This document shows, piece by piece, positions 18,697 to 28,206 of a stretch of 64,000 nucleotides of DNA. Source of the stretch: an uncultured Chthonomonas sp. Its GTDB lineage: Bacteria; Armatimonadota; Chthonomonadetes; Chthonomonadales; Chthonomonadaceae. The DNA is taken from NCBI GenBank assembly GCA_903859705.1, contig CAIONQ010000023.1, positions 44,818 to 108,817 of the forward strand, given 5' to 3'. Every line of letters begins with the position of its first letter. Positions within the stretch are counted from its first letter, which is position 1. Position numbers and translations under genes: made by a program. The notes beneath the pieces are model-generated. The model worked only from the letters and a program-made list of their open reading frames with translations. It had not been told where the DNA came from and did not search any database.

Positions 18697-19863
18697 CTAT
18701 ACTTTTGCCAACTGGCGCACTCTGTGCCAGATATGCATCCAGGTAAACTCCAATGCCCTGGTCCGGGCCCGCACTCCGAACTTATTTCGAAGCTCTCTGT
18801 CCTGGATCAGTGAGGCAAGGTGGCCCGTAAGGGCTGCAAGGTCATCGCGCTCAAACAGTAACCCGGCACCCGTAACTGCCTCTGGTGTTCCGCCTGTTGC
18901 GCTGGCGACGGCGGCCAGGCCTACAGCCATGCCTTCCAGTGTTGAAAGTGCAAACGGCTCATCCCAGCGCGAGGGCACCACATGAATATCTGCCTTCTGT
19001 AGCTCTCCCGGCAGATCCCACCGATTAATAAACCCGGGCATTCTCACGGATATCCCGGCTTTTTCCAACTGTTTTGCTCGCTCTTCCAGGCTGGCAGTAT
19101 AGGCATCTGGCTGGCCACCGCCCCAGAAAGTGCTGCCAAGCAGCTGAATGCCGAATCTTGCGCCGTGTTTTGCAAGGGCAATAGCAGCATCCAGCAGTAA
19201 ATCGGGCGCCTTATCATGGCTAAGCCGGCCCACAAAGTTTATTACGGGTACTGGTGAGGGCGCTCTGCCGGTTTCCGCCGGTCGAAACCGCTCACAATCC
19301 ACACCATTGTAAAGTGTTTCAACAGTGCCAGCGGGCAGGCCGTAGTAGTTTTCCGTCCATCGTGCGGTGAAATCGCTAACCGCACTAAAAGTGGTTGGGG
19401 CTGCTTCTAGTGATATCAGCTTTCTAAACTTTTCGCTGCAGCTGTTCTGGTTGTAGAAATGGCTGATGATGCGCGCATTTGGAAACTGCTGCCGCAAATA
19501 CACGGTTAACTCAGGATCGTTGTGTAGTATTATTGGCCAATTCTCGGCTTTACGATCTCGTATAGCCTGGGCCACCAACGGATTGTACTTTTCTTGATGG
19601 ATGTGGCCCCAACCAGAAATGCGCTTTTTCGCCTCAGCAACACGCCCCATGCCTGGCAAAGTGCTGCCATACGGATAATCCAGCATCACTTTGTTTTCCC
19701 AGTTATAGGGAGCAATACCGTCATCTGCGCTTTTAGAGATTACCAGGGGCTCTATGCCCTCTTCTGCGGCGCATCTGCATATTTCCCAGTGCCAGGTGCC
19801 AATGGCCCCGCTATGTGTGGGAGTAAATGTATCCGATATAGAGTTGATAAGTACCAGGCTCAT
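18697..19863 (-). CDS. Glycosyltransferase family 4
   Basis: A 388-residue GT-B enzyme. The N-terminal half opens with SLVLINSISDTFTPTHSGAIG, and the donor site contains EPFALSTLEGMAVGLAAVAS (EX7E type). It is clearly paralogous to the gene at 24538-25671: both share the opening pattern, a FYNQNSC/FENQQEC segment, VETLYNGVD or VPTLYNGVD, NFVGR and HVVPSRWDEPF. The ATG at 19863 overlaps the stop of the upstream gene by ATGA, showing translational coupling. Two such related enzymes in one locus suggest two similar linkages in the glycan. Confidence 0.9.
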   Translation of the reverse strand: MSLVLINSISDTFTPTHSGAIGTWHWEICRCAAEEGIEPLVISKSADDGIAPYNWENKVMLDYPYGSTLPGMGRVAEAKKRISGWGHIHQEKYNPLVAQAIRDRKAENWPIILHNDPELTVYLRQQFPNARIISHFYNQNSCSEKFRKLISLEAAPTTFSAVSDFTARWTENYYGLPAGTVETLYNGVDCERFRPAETGRAPSPVPVINFVGRLSHDKAPDLLLDAAIALAKHGARFGIQLLGSTFWGGGQPDAYTASLEERAKQLEKAGISVRMPGFINRWDLPGELQKADIHVVPSRWDEPFALSTLEGMAVGLAAVASATGGTPEAVTGAGLLFERDDLAALTGHLASLIQDRELRNKFGVRARTRALEFTWMHIWHRVRQLAKV

Positions 19864-20978
19864 ATAAACAGCTTTTCCAGTACAACCCATGCCTGTTCGG
19901 CACGCTTATCCCAGGTGTTAGCGGCGGCAAACGCTTTTAGCTTATCTGCCTCAAGTGGGCTGTGAGAGCGCAAAAGTGCGCGCCCCACCGCGGCAGAAAA
20001 CGCTGCGGGCTCTGTGCCAGTATCGGCAATCTCTGGGCGTGTTGCAAGTTCGTGAACGGCCGTTCCCACAATCGGCTTCCCCAGATACGCATATGCATAC
20101 ATCTTCACCGGATTTATTGCATCGTTCATTTCACCGGGGATAAACGGAATTAGGCCAATAGCACAATGCGCCAGCAGATACCGCCCATCTTCTACAGATA
20201 CCTTGCCGGGCACTGTAACGTTGGGGAGGGCAAGAAGGCCGCTGCACTTATCTGCTACCTCTGCAATTAGATTGCCTGCAAGAATGAACTGCACTTCCGG
20301 ATGATCCAATGCTGCACGCTCTGTTGCGGCAATATCAAATCGCCAGTCCACACTGCCGAGATACGCTGCTACTGGCTTTCCATTTTCGGGCCACCATGCC
20401 GGTTTCAGCGCTGCTTGCAGTAGCTCTGGCGCATAATCTTCCGGCGCACAGGCATTGTTCAACAACGTCACATTTGCATTGTAGCGCTTTGCCGAAGCAT
20501 ACAACGTATCGGCGGTCGCAAAAACCGCGGCGGCTTGCTTCAATATCGCCTGTTCACGATCTTCAAAATCGGCAAGCACCTGAGGAGATCTGTCGAAGCA
20601 GGGGTCGATGCAATCAAAAACCAGCACATCATGCGGAATAAATCGGTACGGGCGAAGCCAGTTCTCAGCGTCAAAGAACAGGATTTTACGGTACTTTTTG
20701 CGGATCCAGCGGGAATGCCACCAACCCCAGAGATACGAAAACATCTCCATATTACGCAGCTTTAGCTGCACCATGGGCTTCGCAAGGCCGCGCACAACGG
20801 TTATGTTTGGCGCAATCTCACGAATGGTTACCTGGCCCTTTTTGTCCCAGTTGCCATCCAGAAAAATAATTGGCACGTAGTGGGATAGCGCCTCCACAAG
20901 GTAGCGTTGGCGTGACCTTACGCCGTCCCAGTCGTTACCATGGGCGTAAACAATAACCCGGTCTTCTTGCTTTACCAT
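19860..20978 (-). CDS. TuaH-like GT-B glycosyltransferase, copy 1
   Basis: A 372-residue glycosyltransferase-like protein of the GT4/TuaH type. The opening RVIVYAHGNDWDGVRSRQRY is a recurrent start for this group, and NPVKMYAYAYLGKPIVGT is the donor-side helix region. It is a close paralogue of the next gene upstream (21016-22122), sharing nearly every block, including YRFIPHDVLVFDCIDPCFDR and EDGRYLLAHCAIGLIPF. The two copies are 37 bp apart, which points to tandem duplication followed by divergence. Its stop overlaps the start of the following GT4 gene. Confidence 0.85.
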   Translation of the reverse strand: MVKQEDRVIVYAHGNDWDGVRSRQRYLVEALSHYVPIIFLDGNWDKKGQVTIREIAPNITVVRGLAKPMVQLKLRNMEMFSYLWGWWHSRWIRKKYRKILFFDAENWLRPYRFIPHDVLVFDCIDPCFDRSPQVLADFEDREQAILKQAAAVFATADTLYASAKRYNANVTLLNNACAPEDYAPELLQAALKPAWWPENGKPVAAYLGSVDWRFDIAATERAALDHPEVQFILAGNLIAEVADKCSGLLALPNVTVPGKVSVEDGRYLLAHCAIGLIPFIPGEMNDAINPVKMYAYAYLGKPIVGTAVHELATRPEIADTGTEPAAFSAAVGRALLRSHSPLEADKLKAFAAANTWDKRAEQAWVVLEKLFI

Positions 20979-21015
20979 TTACGCTGTCGCACCAATCCGA
21001 ACCGCTCCTGTAGAT

Positions 21016-22122
21016 CTACAGTCTGGAAATCTGTTCCCATGCCTGTTCCCCACGATTATCCCATGTGTTTTCTCGCGCAAACTCTTTAAGCATTTCGCCA
21101 TGTGCCGGATCATCTGATCGTTGCAGCGCCTTCGCCACGGCTGCTGAAAAATCTGCAGGTGTCGAACCGGTGCTTACAACGTCTGGCCTTGTTGTTAGCT
21201 CATGAACGGCAGTTCCAGCCATTGCTTTGCCGAGGTAGGCATACGCATACATCTTTACCGGGTTTATTGCATCGTTCATTTCGCCCGGTGTAAATGGAAT
21301 CAGGCCGATGTCACATTTAGAGAGCAAATAGCGGCCATCCTCTACAGAGATAAGCCCCGGTACAGTAACATTGGGCAATGCCTCTAGAGCGTCAATCTTG
21401 TCCGCTACAACTTTCAGCACTTTGCCGGCCAGAATAAAATTTACTTCGGGATGATCTTGTATGGATCGCAGGAGTACTTCGGTATCAAACCGCCAGTCTA
21501 ATGAGCCCAGATACGCAGCCACTTTCCCTGGGCGGGTTGGCCACCAGGCAGGTATTGTAGCGGCTTCTAGCAAATCGGCACTGTAATCCTCTGGCGCACA
21601 TGCGTTGTTTATCAGCGTTACATTCGCATTATGGCGCTTGCAGGCATCCCGCAGCGTATCTGCCGAGGCGAACACCAGCCCAGCATCTTTCAAAATCGTA
21701 TGCTCTCGCTGCTCATAAGCGGCCAGGGCCTCTGGTTCTCGGTTGAAACAGGGATCGATACAATCAAAGATCAAATGATCATGTGAGATGTATCGGTATG
21801 GGCGTACGGCATTCTCGGCACAGATAAAGATGATCTTACGATACTTCGCTCGGATCCAGCGAAGGTGCCACCAACAGAATGGCGCGCAGAGGAAGTCGAG
21901 CTTCCGGGATGCAAAATGCATGATCCATCGGCCAACACCTCGCACCACTGTAACGTTCTCACTGCCTGCAAAGGGCTTAACCTTTTTGTCGGAGTCCCAG
22001 TTTTTATCCAGATATACAACAGGAATGTGGCGCGAAAGCGCTTCCATCAGGTAGCGCTGGCGCGCACGTACTCCATCCCAATCGTTTCCATGGTAATACA
22101 CAATGCATCGGTCATCTTGCAT
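21016..22122 (-). CDS. TuaH-like GT-B glycosyltransferase, copy 2
   Basis: A 368-residue tandem paralogue of the downstream gene at 19860-20978. It opens with RCIVYYHGNDWDGVRARQRY and carries NPVKMYAYAYLGKAMAGT near the donor site. The ATG at 22122 has GGAGA about 9 bases upstream; a TTG 36 bases earlier is also in frame but lacks support. As duplicates in the same operon, the pair may make successive linkages to related acceptor sugars, which is inference. Confidence 0.85.
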   Translation of the reverse strand: MQDDRCIVYYHGNDWDGVRARQRYLMEALSRHIPVVYLDKNWDSDKKVKPFAGSENVTVVRGVGRWIMHFASRKLDFLCAPFCWWHLRWIRAKYRKIIFICAENAVRPYRYISHDHLIFDCIDPCFNREPEALAAYEQREHTILKDAGLVFASADTLRDACKRHNANVTLINNACAPEDYSADLLEAATIPAWWPTRPGKVAAYLGSLDWRFDTEVLLRSIQDHPEVNFILAGKVLKVVADKIDALEALPNVTVPGLISVEDGRYLLSKCDIGLIPFTPGEMNDAINPVKMYAYAYLGKAMAGTAVHELTTRPDVVSTGSTPADFSAAVAKALQRSDDPAHGEMLKEFARENTWDNRGEQAWEQISRL

Positions 22123-22164
22123 CACACGGGTCTCCGTAACTCCTATTGATTTCGCCAATACGCA

Positions 22165-23358
22165 TTATATCTTGGTACCAGCCGCATTGCTACTATCGGC
22201 GCGGCGTGTATTCAGGAAGTGGCGCTCCACCAATAAGTGAAATGCCGCCGCCAACCCCAGCGCCAGAACTGTGTCTGCTCCCATATAGATGGCCAGGCGC
22301 ATTAGGCTGCTCATTGGTCCGGCACATAGGGAAGACACAATCATCACCACCAGAATATGTGTTAAGTACAGGCTATAGGAAACCTTGCCGAGCCAGAGGG
22401 CAAAGGGAGATTCGCATAACCGCACTATGAATGCTTGCTTCTGGCTCTGTATTGCGGTCTGCGCGCCATGCCAGCACCAAATCAGAAGGCACGCTGCCGG
22501 TACCCCGGATAATATAGATATAACTTGCCAGTACTTTTCAAATGAAGGCAGCCAGTTTATTATGAGCAGCAGTGCCAGGCTGACAGCAGTAAGTGCACCC
22601 CATGGCAACCTACGCAGCTTTGCATCAAACCCACTCGCCGAAAAGCAGATAACTGCTGCACAACAGCCAAATGCAAACTGACCAAGTAGCCAGTGCTGGG
22701 CACTATCATAAACGCCGTGTAATAAAAAGTGTGGTAACAAGCCTACCAGCAGGCCTGTTGCGCCAAGCGCTATTACGCCGAACCGGCGCCATAGTGGCAG
22801 CAACAAAAATGGCAGAGCAAAGTATATCTGCCACTCTGTGGCAACGCTCCACAGGGGGCTATTAAACTTGAATGCCCAGGTGGCAACTACATTGTGCACC
22901 AGCAGCACATGCGAGGCTAAGGCAGCCGTAAAAGCATGCTTATCGGCGCAGCTTGATAATTGAGACTGTATTCCTGTGGCATGCCGTAGTGCAGGAACCA
23001 GCGCATAAGCGAGCACGCTAAGGCCCAGAGCGGCATAGTAGGGGGGCAGGATGCGGCGCGCACGCCTGGAGAAATACACTCCTGGCCCGCCTTTTAGGTT
23101 GCCATCCGCAGAGTGCACAACTGGCAGCATCAAGCAGTATCCGGATAACACTATAAATACAGAAACCCCAAAGGTTCCAGGGGTAAAGAAGCTCATAGCA
23201 TGCTGCAACCAGTGCGGCAGGCCGTGATCAGCATTCTGCCAACCCATCTCGTTCCATGCATGGTGCATCACAACATACAGGGCAGCCAGCCCCCGGATGC
23301 CATCCAGAAAGGGCAGGTGGGACACCGGTGTTCGCGCAGTGTCCGTTTCAGGTGGCAT
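22165..23358 (-). CDS. Acyltransferase family 3 membrane protein
   Basis: An integral-membrane acyltransferase of the OafA/NodX/Acyl_transf_3 family that transfers acetyl or related groups to sugar hydroxyls of surface glycans. The diagnostic start HLPFLDGIRGLAALYVVMHH contains the conserved Arg and His residues, and about ten hydrophobic helices follow over 397 residues. The ATG at 23358 lies within the end of the upstream GT4 gene (11-bp overlap), so the two are coupled; the open frame reaches further upstream but without family similarity. The C-terminus ends in a short hydrophilic tail without an SGNH domain. Confidence 0.92.
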   Translation of the reverse strand: MPPETDTARTPVSHLPFLDGIRGLAALYVVMHHAWNEMGWQNADHGLPHWLQHAMSFFTPGTFGVSVFIVLSGYCLMLPVVHSADGNLKGGPGVYFSRRARRILPPYYAALGLSVLAYALVPALRHATGIQSQLSSCADKHAFTAALASHVLLVHNVVATWAFKFNSPLWSVATEWQIYFALPFLLLPLWRRFGVIALGATGLLVGLLPHFLLHGVYDSAQHWLLGQFAFGCCAAVICFSASGFDAKLRRLPWGALTAVSLALLLIINWLPSFEKYWQVISILSGVPAACLLIWCWHGAQTAIQSQKQAFIVRLCESPFALWLGKVSYSLYLTHILVVMIVSSLCAGPMSSLMRLAIYMGADTVLALGLAAAFHLLVERHFLNTRRADSSNAAGTKI

Positions 23359-24511
23359 GCACACGCTCCACAGCTGCAGTGAATATGTCGCCAACGGCAT
23401 CCCAGGATGCCCGCGATGCACGTTCCACAGCTTTGCGCTTCCAGGCCTCCAGTTGCTCGGGGTTTTGTGCCAGATTTCGCAATGCCCGTACCACGTCGTT
23501 AATATCGTCAGGATCCAGTAAAGTCGCACCCGTGTCGCACGATTCAGGCAGGCCGCCACGGTTGGATGCAATCACTGCGCAGCCGCTGGCCATTGCTTCC
23601 AAAGTAACAAGCCCAAATGGCTCATTTGATCTGGAAAGCACAAAGGCGATATCGTGATCTCGTACAAGGGCCGGCACTTCTGGCCTTGGTATATGCCCGG
23701 AACAGGCCGCACCAATCGTCTTGCACGCTACGGTTAGATCGCGCAGATATGTGTCTTCATGCTCATTGCCGTGCAGGTAGTACCAGATGCCCCCAGCCAC
23801 TGTAAGGTCCACATGAACTCCCTCTAAACGCAAACGGCGTACAGCCTCCACGGCAATATCGGGTCCCTTATTGGGGTCTATCCGGCCAATGTAAAGAGCT
23901 TTGATGGGATCATGAGGTGTAGGGAAATCGTCTGCAGGATAAAATGCTTCCAGATCCACACCGCTATGCACAACCGTTATCTTATTGGGCGATATGCCAT
24001 ATTTCTTAACCGTTGTATCTTTGATGTACTGGCTGCAAGTAAGGAAGTGATCTATCGACGGTTCCCAGGTCTCTACACGCTTCATACGCGTGTTCGCTTC
24101 ATTCTGAAGCCACACTATCGTGCGTGTGTTAGGCAGAGCCACCTTAACGTAGCGGGGCGTTACCAGATCGTTGAAAACAATCACCGCATCGGGGGCGGGG
24201 CTCAGTGTTCTAAGTGTTTTTACTACAGAACGCAGATAAAACTCGAAATAGGCATAGTCCCAGCCGCTGACCATGTACTTCAAAACGGCCAGTTTTCGGC
24301 GCAGTGGGTGAATCTCTGTACGATCCGGGCTGGCAACAGGAACCACGTTTCCTATGGGATAAACCGCATCGCCTTTATCCGGAGTAAGCACCGTTACGTA
24401 ATGTCCACGTTTAACCAGCTGTTTGGCCGATTGCATCAATATAGTTGCAATAGCACCGCCAGATACGGGGGAGTAGTATTCAATTGGCGGGTTAATGTAA
24501 CAGATTTGCAT
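23348..24511 (-). CDS. Glycosyltransferase family 4
   Basis: A 387-residue GT-B enzyme. The N-terminal glycine loop is PIEYYSPVSGGAIATI, the inter-domain region includes VVHSGVDLEAFYP and ALYIGRIDPNKGPD, and the donor site is EPFGLVTLEAMASGCAVIAS with the EX7E pattern. It overlaps the acyltransferase start by 11 bp and follows a sister GT4 gene by 26 bp. It differs more from the 18697/24538 pair than they do from each other, so it probably makes a different linkage. Confidence 0.9.
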   Translation of the reverse strand: MQICYINPPIEYYSPVSGGAIATILMQSAKQLVKRGHYVTVLTPDKGDAVYPIGNVVPVASPDRTEIHPLRRKLAVLKYMVSGWDYAYFEFYLRSVVKTLRTLSPAPDAVIVFNDLVTPRYVKVALPNTRTIVWLQNEANTRMKRVETWEPSIDHFLTCSQYIKDTTVKKYGISPNKITVVHSGVDLEAFYPADDFPTPHDPIKALYIGRIDPNKGPDIAVEAVRRLRLEGVHVDLTVAGGIWYYLHGNEHEDTYLRDLTVACKTIGAACSGHIPRPEVPALVRDHDIAFVLSRSNEPFGLVTLEAMASGCAVIASNRGGLPESCDTGATLLDPDDINDVVRALRNLAQNPEQLEAWKRKAVERASRASWDAVGDIFTAAVERVHAT

Positions 24512-24537
24512 GATAATTAACGTGCTTGTGGCGTAAG

Positions 24538-25671
24538 CTAAACCCCGGCGTGTCCTCTAAGCTCGTTCCATGTTCTATCCCACGTAAACTCAAGCGATCG
24601 TACGCGCGCCATGCTTCCCATCTTTGCGCGCTCAGTTCGGTTCTCCACAAGCGGAAGCAGGGCGCCAGCAAGGCCATCCACGCTGTCACGCTCAAACAGA
24701 GCGCCTGCATTTCCCACAACCTCGGGGGTGCCGCCTGTGTTGGAAGCAACTACTGCCAGGCCACTGGCCATTCCTTCTACCGTTGTTAGCCCAAACGGCT
24801 CATCCCAGCGGGAGGGCACAACGTGGATTGATGCTTTGCGAAACTGGCATGGAAGATCCTTCCTGCCAACATGGCCTGGCCGCATCACAGATATACCGCG
24901 GCTTTCAAGCTGCGCAACCAGTTCGCCAAGTTCCCGCTGATACGTATCTAACTCAAAGCGGTCCCAGTGGTTAGAACCCACCAGCTGAACGCTAAATTTT
25001 CTGTTGGTTTTGGCTATCGATAACGCAGCCTTGAGCAACAGGTCTGGAGCCTTCTCAATACCAGTTCTCCCAACAAAGTTGATGATCGGCGGATCTGGCA
25101 ACGCGCCTGCCGGGCAAAACTGATCAGTATCTACTCCGTTGTACAGCGTCGGTACTACCCCCACAGCGTAGTATTGCTTTACCCATTCTGAGGTAAAGTT
25201 GCTTACACCCAGTGTAACCGATGCCGCAGAGGCGTATTGGCGCTGCACCCGTGGCCTGCACTCTTGCTGATTTTCGAACCAGTGTACTATGCGCCTTTGA
25301 GGAAACTGCCTTCTCAGGAATATCGTCATTTCCGGGTCGTTTATCAATACCAGTGGTGCTTCTGGTAGCGCCCTCACAGCGGCCGCCACTCGAATGGCAT
25401 ACGCTTTGTGGCACAGATGGTTCCAGCCGGTTACCTTGCGTTGCAGCCGCAGCACGGTAAGCATTGGGCCGCCAGATGGTGGCTCCGGGTAGTCCAGAAC
25501 GGTGGTGTTTTGCCAGCTGAAGCGGGAAATGGTACTGCTACGCGTTATTACAGCCGGCGATAGTCCCTGCCGCTGCGCAACACGGCAGCATTCCCACAAA
25601 ATGGTTGCCAGCGCGCCACTGGCTGTGGGTGTAAACGTTTCAAGAGGATGGTTGATGAATATGAGGCTCAT
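24538..25671 (-). CDS. Glycosyltransferase family 4
   Basis: A 377-residue paralogue of the gene at 18697-19863. The opening SLIFINHPLETFTPTASGAL, NFVGRTGIEKAPDLLLKAAL and EPFGLTTVEGMASGLAVVAS (EX7E donor motif) are conserved between them. The start at ATG 25671 lacks a strong Shine-Dalgarno sequence, but the protein aligns from its first residues with its paralogue. It follows the GT2 gene by 37 bp on the same strand. Confidence 0.9.
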   Translation of the reverse strand: MSLIFINHPLETFTPTASGALATILWECCRVAQRQGLSPAVITRSSTISRFSWQNTTVLDYPEPPSGGPMLTVLRLQRKVTGWNHLCHKAYAIRVAAAVRALPEAPLVLINDPEMTIFLRRQFPQRRIVHWFENQQECRPRVQRQYASAASVTLGVSNFTSEWVKQYYAVGVVPTLYNGVDTDQFCPAGALPDPPIINFVGRTGIEKAPDLLLKAALSIAKTNRKFSVQLVGSNHWDRFELDTYQRELGELVAQLESRGISVMRPGHVGRKDLPCQFRKASIHVVPSRWDEPFGLTTVEGMASGLAVVASNTGGTPEVVGNAGALFERDSVDGLAGALLPLVENRTERAKMGSMARVRSLEFTWDRTWNELRGHAGV

Positions 25672-25708
25672 AGAGAGTTGTTGGCAGATTCCACAGAATT
25701 AGATATCG

Positions 25709-26683
25709 TCAGGCTGTGTACTTCTGAGTTAATCGCTCCATGCCCTGATAGTAAGCCCAGGTTGCACCACGATACATCAGGAAGAATAGATGATCCTGTG
25801 TTGCTTCATACACTTCCCCTTTTAGCCTGGCGCGCAGTCGCAGCTTTAACTGCCTCAGCTGTGCTCGCAGCATATCCCCTTTGCTAACGGTGCGCATGGG
25901 AACCGTGCCAATACCCTCTACGATAAAGGAGCTCACTCCCTGTCGGAACGCCGCATCCTTAAAGTATCCCCTTGTGAGCCGGCTCACGCCTATAATATGC
26001 CGCACCGAAGCAGCAGGGCAATACTTCAGGTTATATCCTTTCTTCATCATCCGGATCGTGAACTCAGATTCGTCCCAGAACCCGGATCGGCCAGGACCCA
26101 GCAGAGGGTTAAACGGCCCTATTTCTAGCGCTATCGACTTCCGAAATGACATGTTTGCCCCTACAAGATGCTTTTCGTAAGGGTATATTGGCTGATCCGA
26201 GGGCATGGTTTCAGCAAGAAATCCGCGATGTATCCCCGTCATCCACGTAGGCGGCGGTGCATCAAAGTCAAGCTCAATGCGGCCCTGTACGGCAGCTACA
26301 TCGGGGTTTGCATACTGCGCCACATGCTCGGTTAGCCAACCCGGTGCCGGGCGAACATCGTCATCTGTAAACAACAGAACCGCGCCGTTTGAGGCAGTAA
26401 TCCCGGCATTGTAGGCATTGCCCTTGCCGCGCTTGCCTTCGAAAACATACCGCACATCGAACTTTCCAGATACAAAGGCCTCTGTCACAGCTTTTGTGTT
26501 GTCTTTCGAAGCATTATCAACAACAATCAGCTCTACTCGGCCACCCTCGGGCAGCGCACAGCTTTCAATCGCAACCAGCGTTTCCGCAAGGCTATCGGCA
26601 CGGTTGCATGTACAGATTATGATGCTGGCCACTACCGGCAAGGCAGCACTTTCCCCCTCTTGGGTGCTTATGGTATCAGGCAT
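25709..26683 (-). CDS. Glycosyltransferase family 2
   Basis: A 324-residue GT-A enzyme. VASIIICTCNRADSLAETL and IVVDNASKDNT form the nucleotide-binding part, FTDDDVRPAPGW carries the metal-binding acidic triad, and WDESEFTIRMMKKG the later acidic motif. It resembles the GT2 gene at 28860-29852, which shares CTRNRA, DNAST and FTDDDVRVPPNW, so these two are a second paralogous pair in the locus. The ATG at 26683 overlaps the upstream gene by 8 bp and removes 14 poorly conserved residues of the longest frame. Confidence 0.9.
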   Translation of the reverse strand: MPDTISTQEGESAALPVVASIIICTCNRADSLAETLVAIESCALPEGGRVELIVVDNASKDNTKAVTEAFVSGKFDVRYVFEGKRGKGNAYNAGITASNGAVLLFTDDDVRPAPGWLTEHVAQYANPDVAAVQGRIELDFDAPPPTWMTGIHRGFLAETMPSDQPIYPYEKHLVGANMSFRKSIALEIGPFNPLLGPGRSGFWDESEFTIRMMKKGYNLKYCPAASVRHIIGVSRLTRGYFKDAAFRQGVSSFIVEGIGTVPMRTVSKGDMLRAQLRQLKLRLRARLKGEVYEATQDHLFFLMYRGATWAYYQGMERLTQKYTA

Positions 26684-27587
26684 TCTGGCTCCCAATAGAT
26701 GCGGCTGCGGGATTCTGCTCCGCAATCTTCCATGCCTTCTCCACCAGATGACGATACTCGGATACTGGCCTTCCTGCGCTCGAGTTTATAAGCACAATCC
26801 GCACATCCGTATCAGAGATCTTCTCTATGAGGTCCGATTCTATGTTCTCCATCTCCTCTGCCACCCAGTAATTCAACGTATACGGTGGCTTCGTTAGATG
26901 GTGATGCTTCATGTTGTTTACATCCCGTGCATAAACGCCGTAGGATGTGTACTCTGTAAGCTGACACTCCAGAAACGCATCGATCCATCGCTTGTTATAT
27001 GTTTTCTCCAGAAACTGGCGCATCTCAAGCATCACTTCACGGTGAATTGGAACAGGGTTATGAATGAAACAGCTGGGACGCTTGCTATATGGCACATTGA
27101 ATGCCTTCATGCTTGTAGCCATCCACATAACCGTTTCCACGGTACAAACATCGGGGTCGGCATAAAGGTGCAGTTTGCCATCCTGGGTAAAGAACATGTC
27201 CTCCGTAATATTGCGCGCGAAGAACACATCGCTATCCAGGCACAAAATGGCTTCGGTATCTACAAAGTCTGGCGCAGATACCTTTACCAACTGCTGCACC
27301 ATCCAACCAAGAATAGATCGAGGTGTGATGTATCGCGTTGGGTTCCAGCGGCTCAGGTTCCGTTGAGTCCTGCGAGATTCAATATCGGGCGGCAGCACAT
27401 CTCTACTGCTCAGTAGAGTTAGGCCCTGTTTAAACGGGATCTTTTCAAACAGGTGCAAGTCTTCATGCTGTACCACAGCAATATGAGGAATCGCAACACC
27501 ACAGCGCTCCATAGATTCTCTGAGTAGAGTAAATCGTTCAAGATCGCGGGCGAACGTAGGAGTAAAGAAGGTGGCTCGCTGCCTCAT
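26676..27587 (-). CDS. DUF6492-like glycosyltransferase-fold protein
   Basis: A 303-residue protein that looks like a GT-A nucleotide-sugar transferase of the DUF6492 type. The start ATFFTPTFARDLERFTLLRESME matches proteins that begin with a short Rossmann-like strand, and ILCLDSDVFFARN contains a DXD motif for a metal-bound donor. No membrane segment is visible. The Shine-Dalgarno AGGAGA lies 6 bases before the ATG. It is overlapped by the next GT2 gene, so it belongs to the glycan operon. The sugar is unknown. Confidence 0.75.
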   Translation of the reverse strand: MRQRATFFTPTFARDLERFTLLRESMERCGVAIPHIAVVQHEDLHLFEKIPFKQGLTLLSSRDVLPPDIESRRTQRNLSRWNPTRYITPRSILGWMVQQLVKVSAPDFVDTEAILCLDSDVFFARNITEDMFFTQDGKLHLYADPDVCTVETVMWMATSMKAFNVPYSKRPSCFIHNPVPIHREVMLEMRQFLEKTYNKRWIDAFLECQLTEYTSYGVYARDVNNMKHHHLTKPPYTLNYWVAEEMENIESDLIEKISDTDVRIVLINSSAGRPVSEYRHLVEKAWKIAEQNPAAASIGSQNA

Positions 27588-27630
27588 AACTCATCTCCTG
27601 AATCAATCACTGTGTGAAGCAATGCGGGCA

Positions 27631-28206
27631 TCACTCGGAGGTCAGCTTTAGTATCCAGGCACAAGCTTCAGGCAGCGCATCTGCTATTGCTACCGGCGTG
27701 GCGCTTGCCGAACCCGCAAGCAGTTTTGCCTCAGAGGCTGTGCCGTGGCCAGTACGCACCAGCACACCCTTTACGCCAGCGGAGGCACCCGCCTGAATAT
27801 CCGTGAGGGAATCGCCAATGATGTAGGAGCTGTTAAGGTCGATGCCGAGCTCTACTGCAGCCTGATGCAGCATTCCGGGCAATGGCTTTCTACAGTCGCA
27901 GCCAACTTCGGGGTGATGCGGGCAGAAGAAAACGCTGTCTATGCGGCCGCCTTCCGCCGCAATTTCTTGAAGCATTCTATCGTGAATGGCACGCACAAAG
28001 GCATCCGTAACAATGCCTCTTCCAACGCAGCTCTGGTTGGTTACCATAACAACTCGCCAGCCAGCTTCATTGAGGCTCCGGATGGCGGCCGAAGCACCCG
28101 GGACGAAGTGCACTTCGTCCCAGCTCTTAACGTAGTCCTCGCGATTGATGATGATCACCCCATCGCGGTCCAGAAATATTGCACCTCGAGAGCAGCTATC
28201 GGTCAT
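27631..28206 (-). CDS. gmhB: D-glycero-heptose-1,7-bisphosphate 7-phosphatase
   Basis: A HAD-superfamily phosphatase that removes the 7-phosphate from D-glycero-manno-heptose 1,7-bisphosphate. The nucleophile motif is FLDRDGVI near residues 12-19, the HAD Thr/Ser motif is VTNQS, and the late motif IIGDSLTDIQAG carries the Mg ligands. PHHPEVGCDCRKP with its CxCx and His pair is the zinc-binding loop typical of GmhB. Its ATG overlaps the gmhA stop as TGATG, so translation is coupled. The longest frame would add 39 residues unlike the family. Length, 191 residues, is normal. Confidence 0.92.
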   Translation of the reverse strand: MTDSCSRGAIFLDRDGVIIINREDYVKSWDEVHFVPGASAAIRSLNEAGWRVVMVTNQSCVGRGIVTDAFVRAIHDRMLQEIAAEGGRIDSVFFCPHHPEVGCDCRKPLPGMLHQAAVELGIDLNSSYIIGDSLTDIQAGASAGVKGVLVRTGHGTASEAKLLAGSASATPVAIADALPEACAWILKLTSE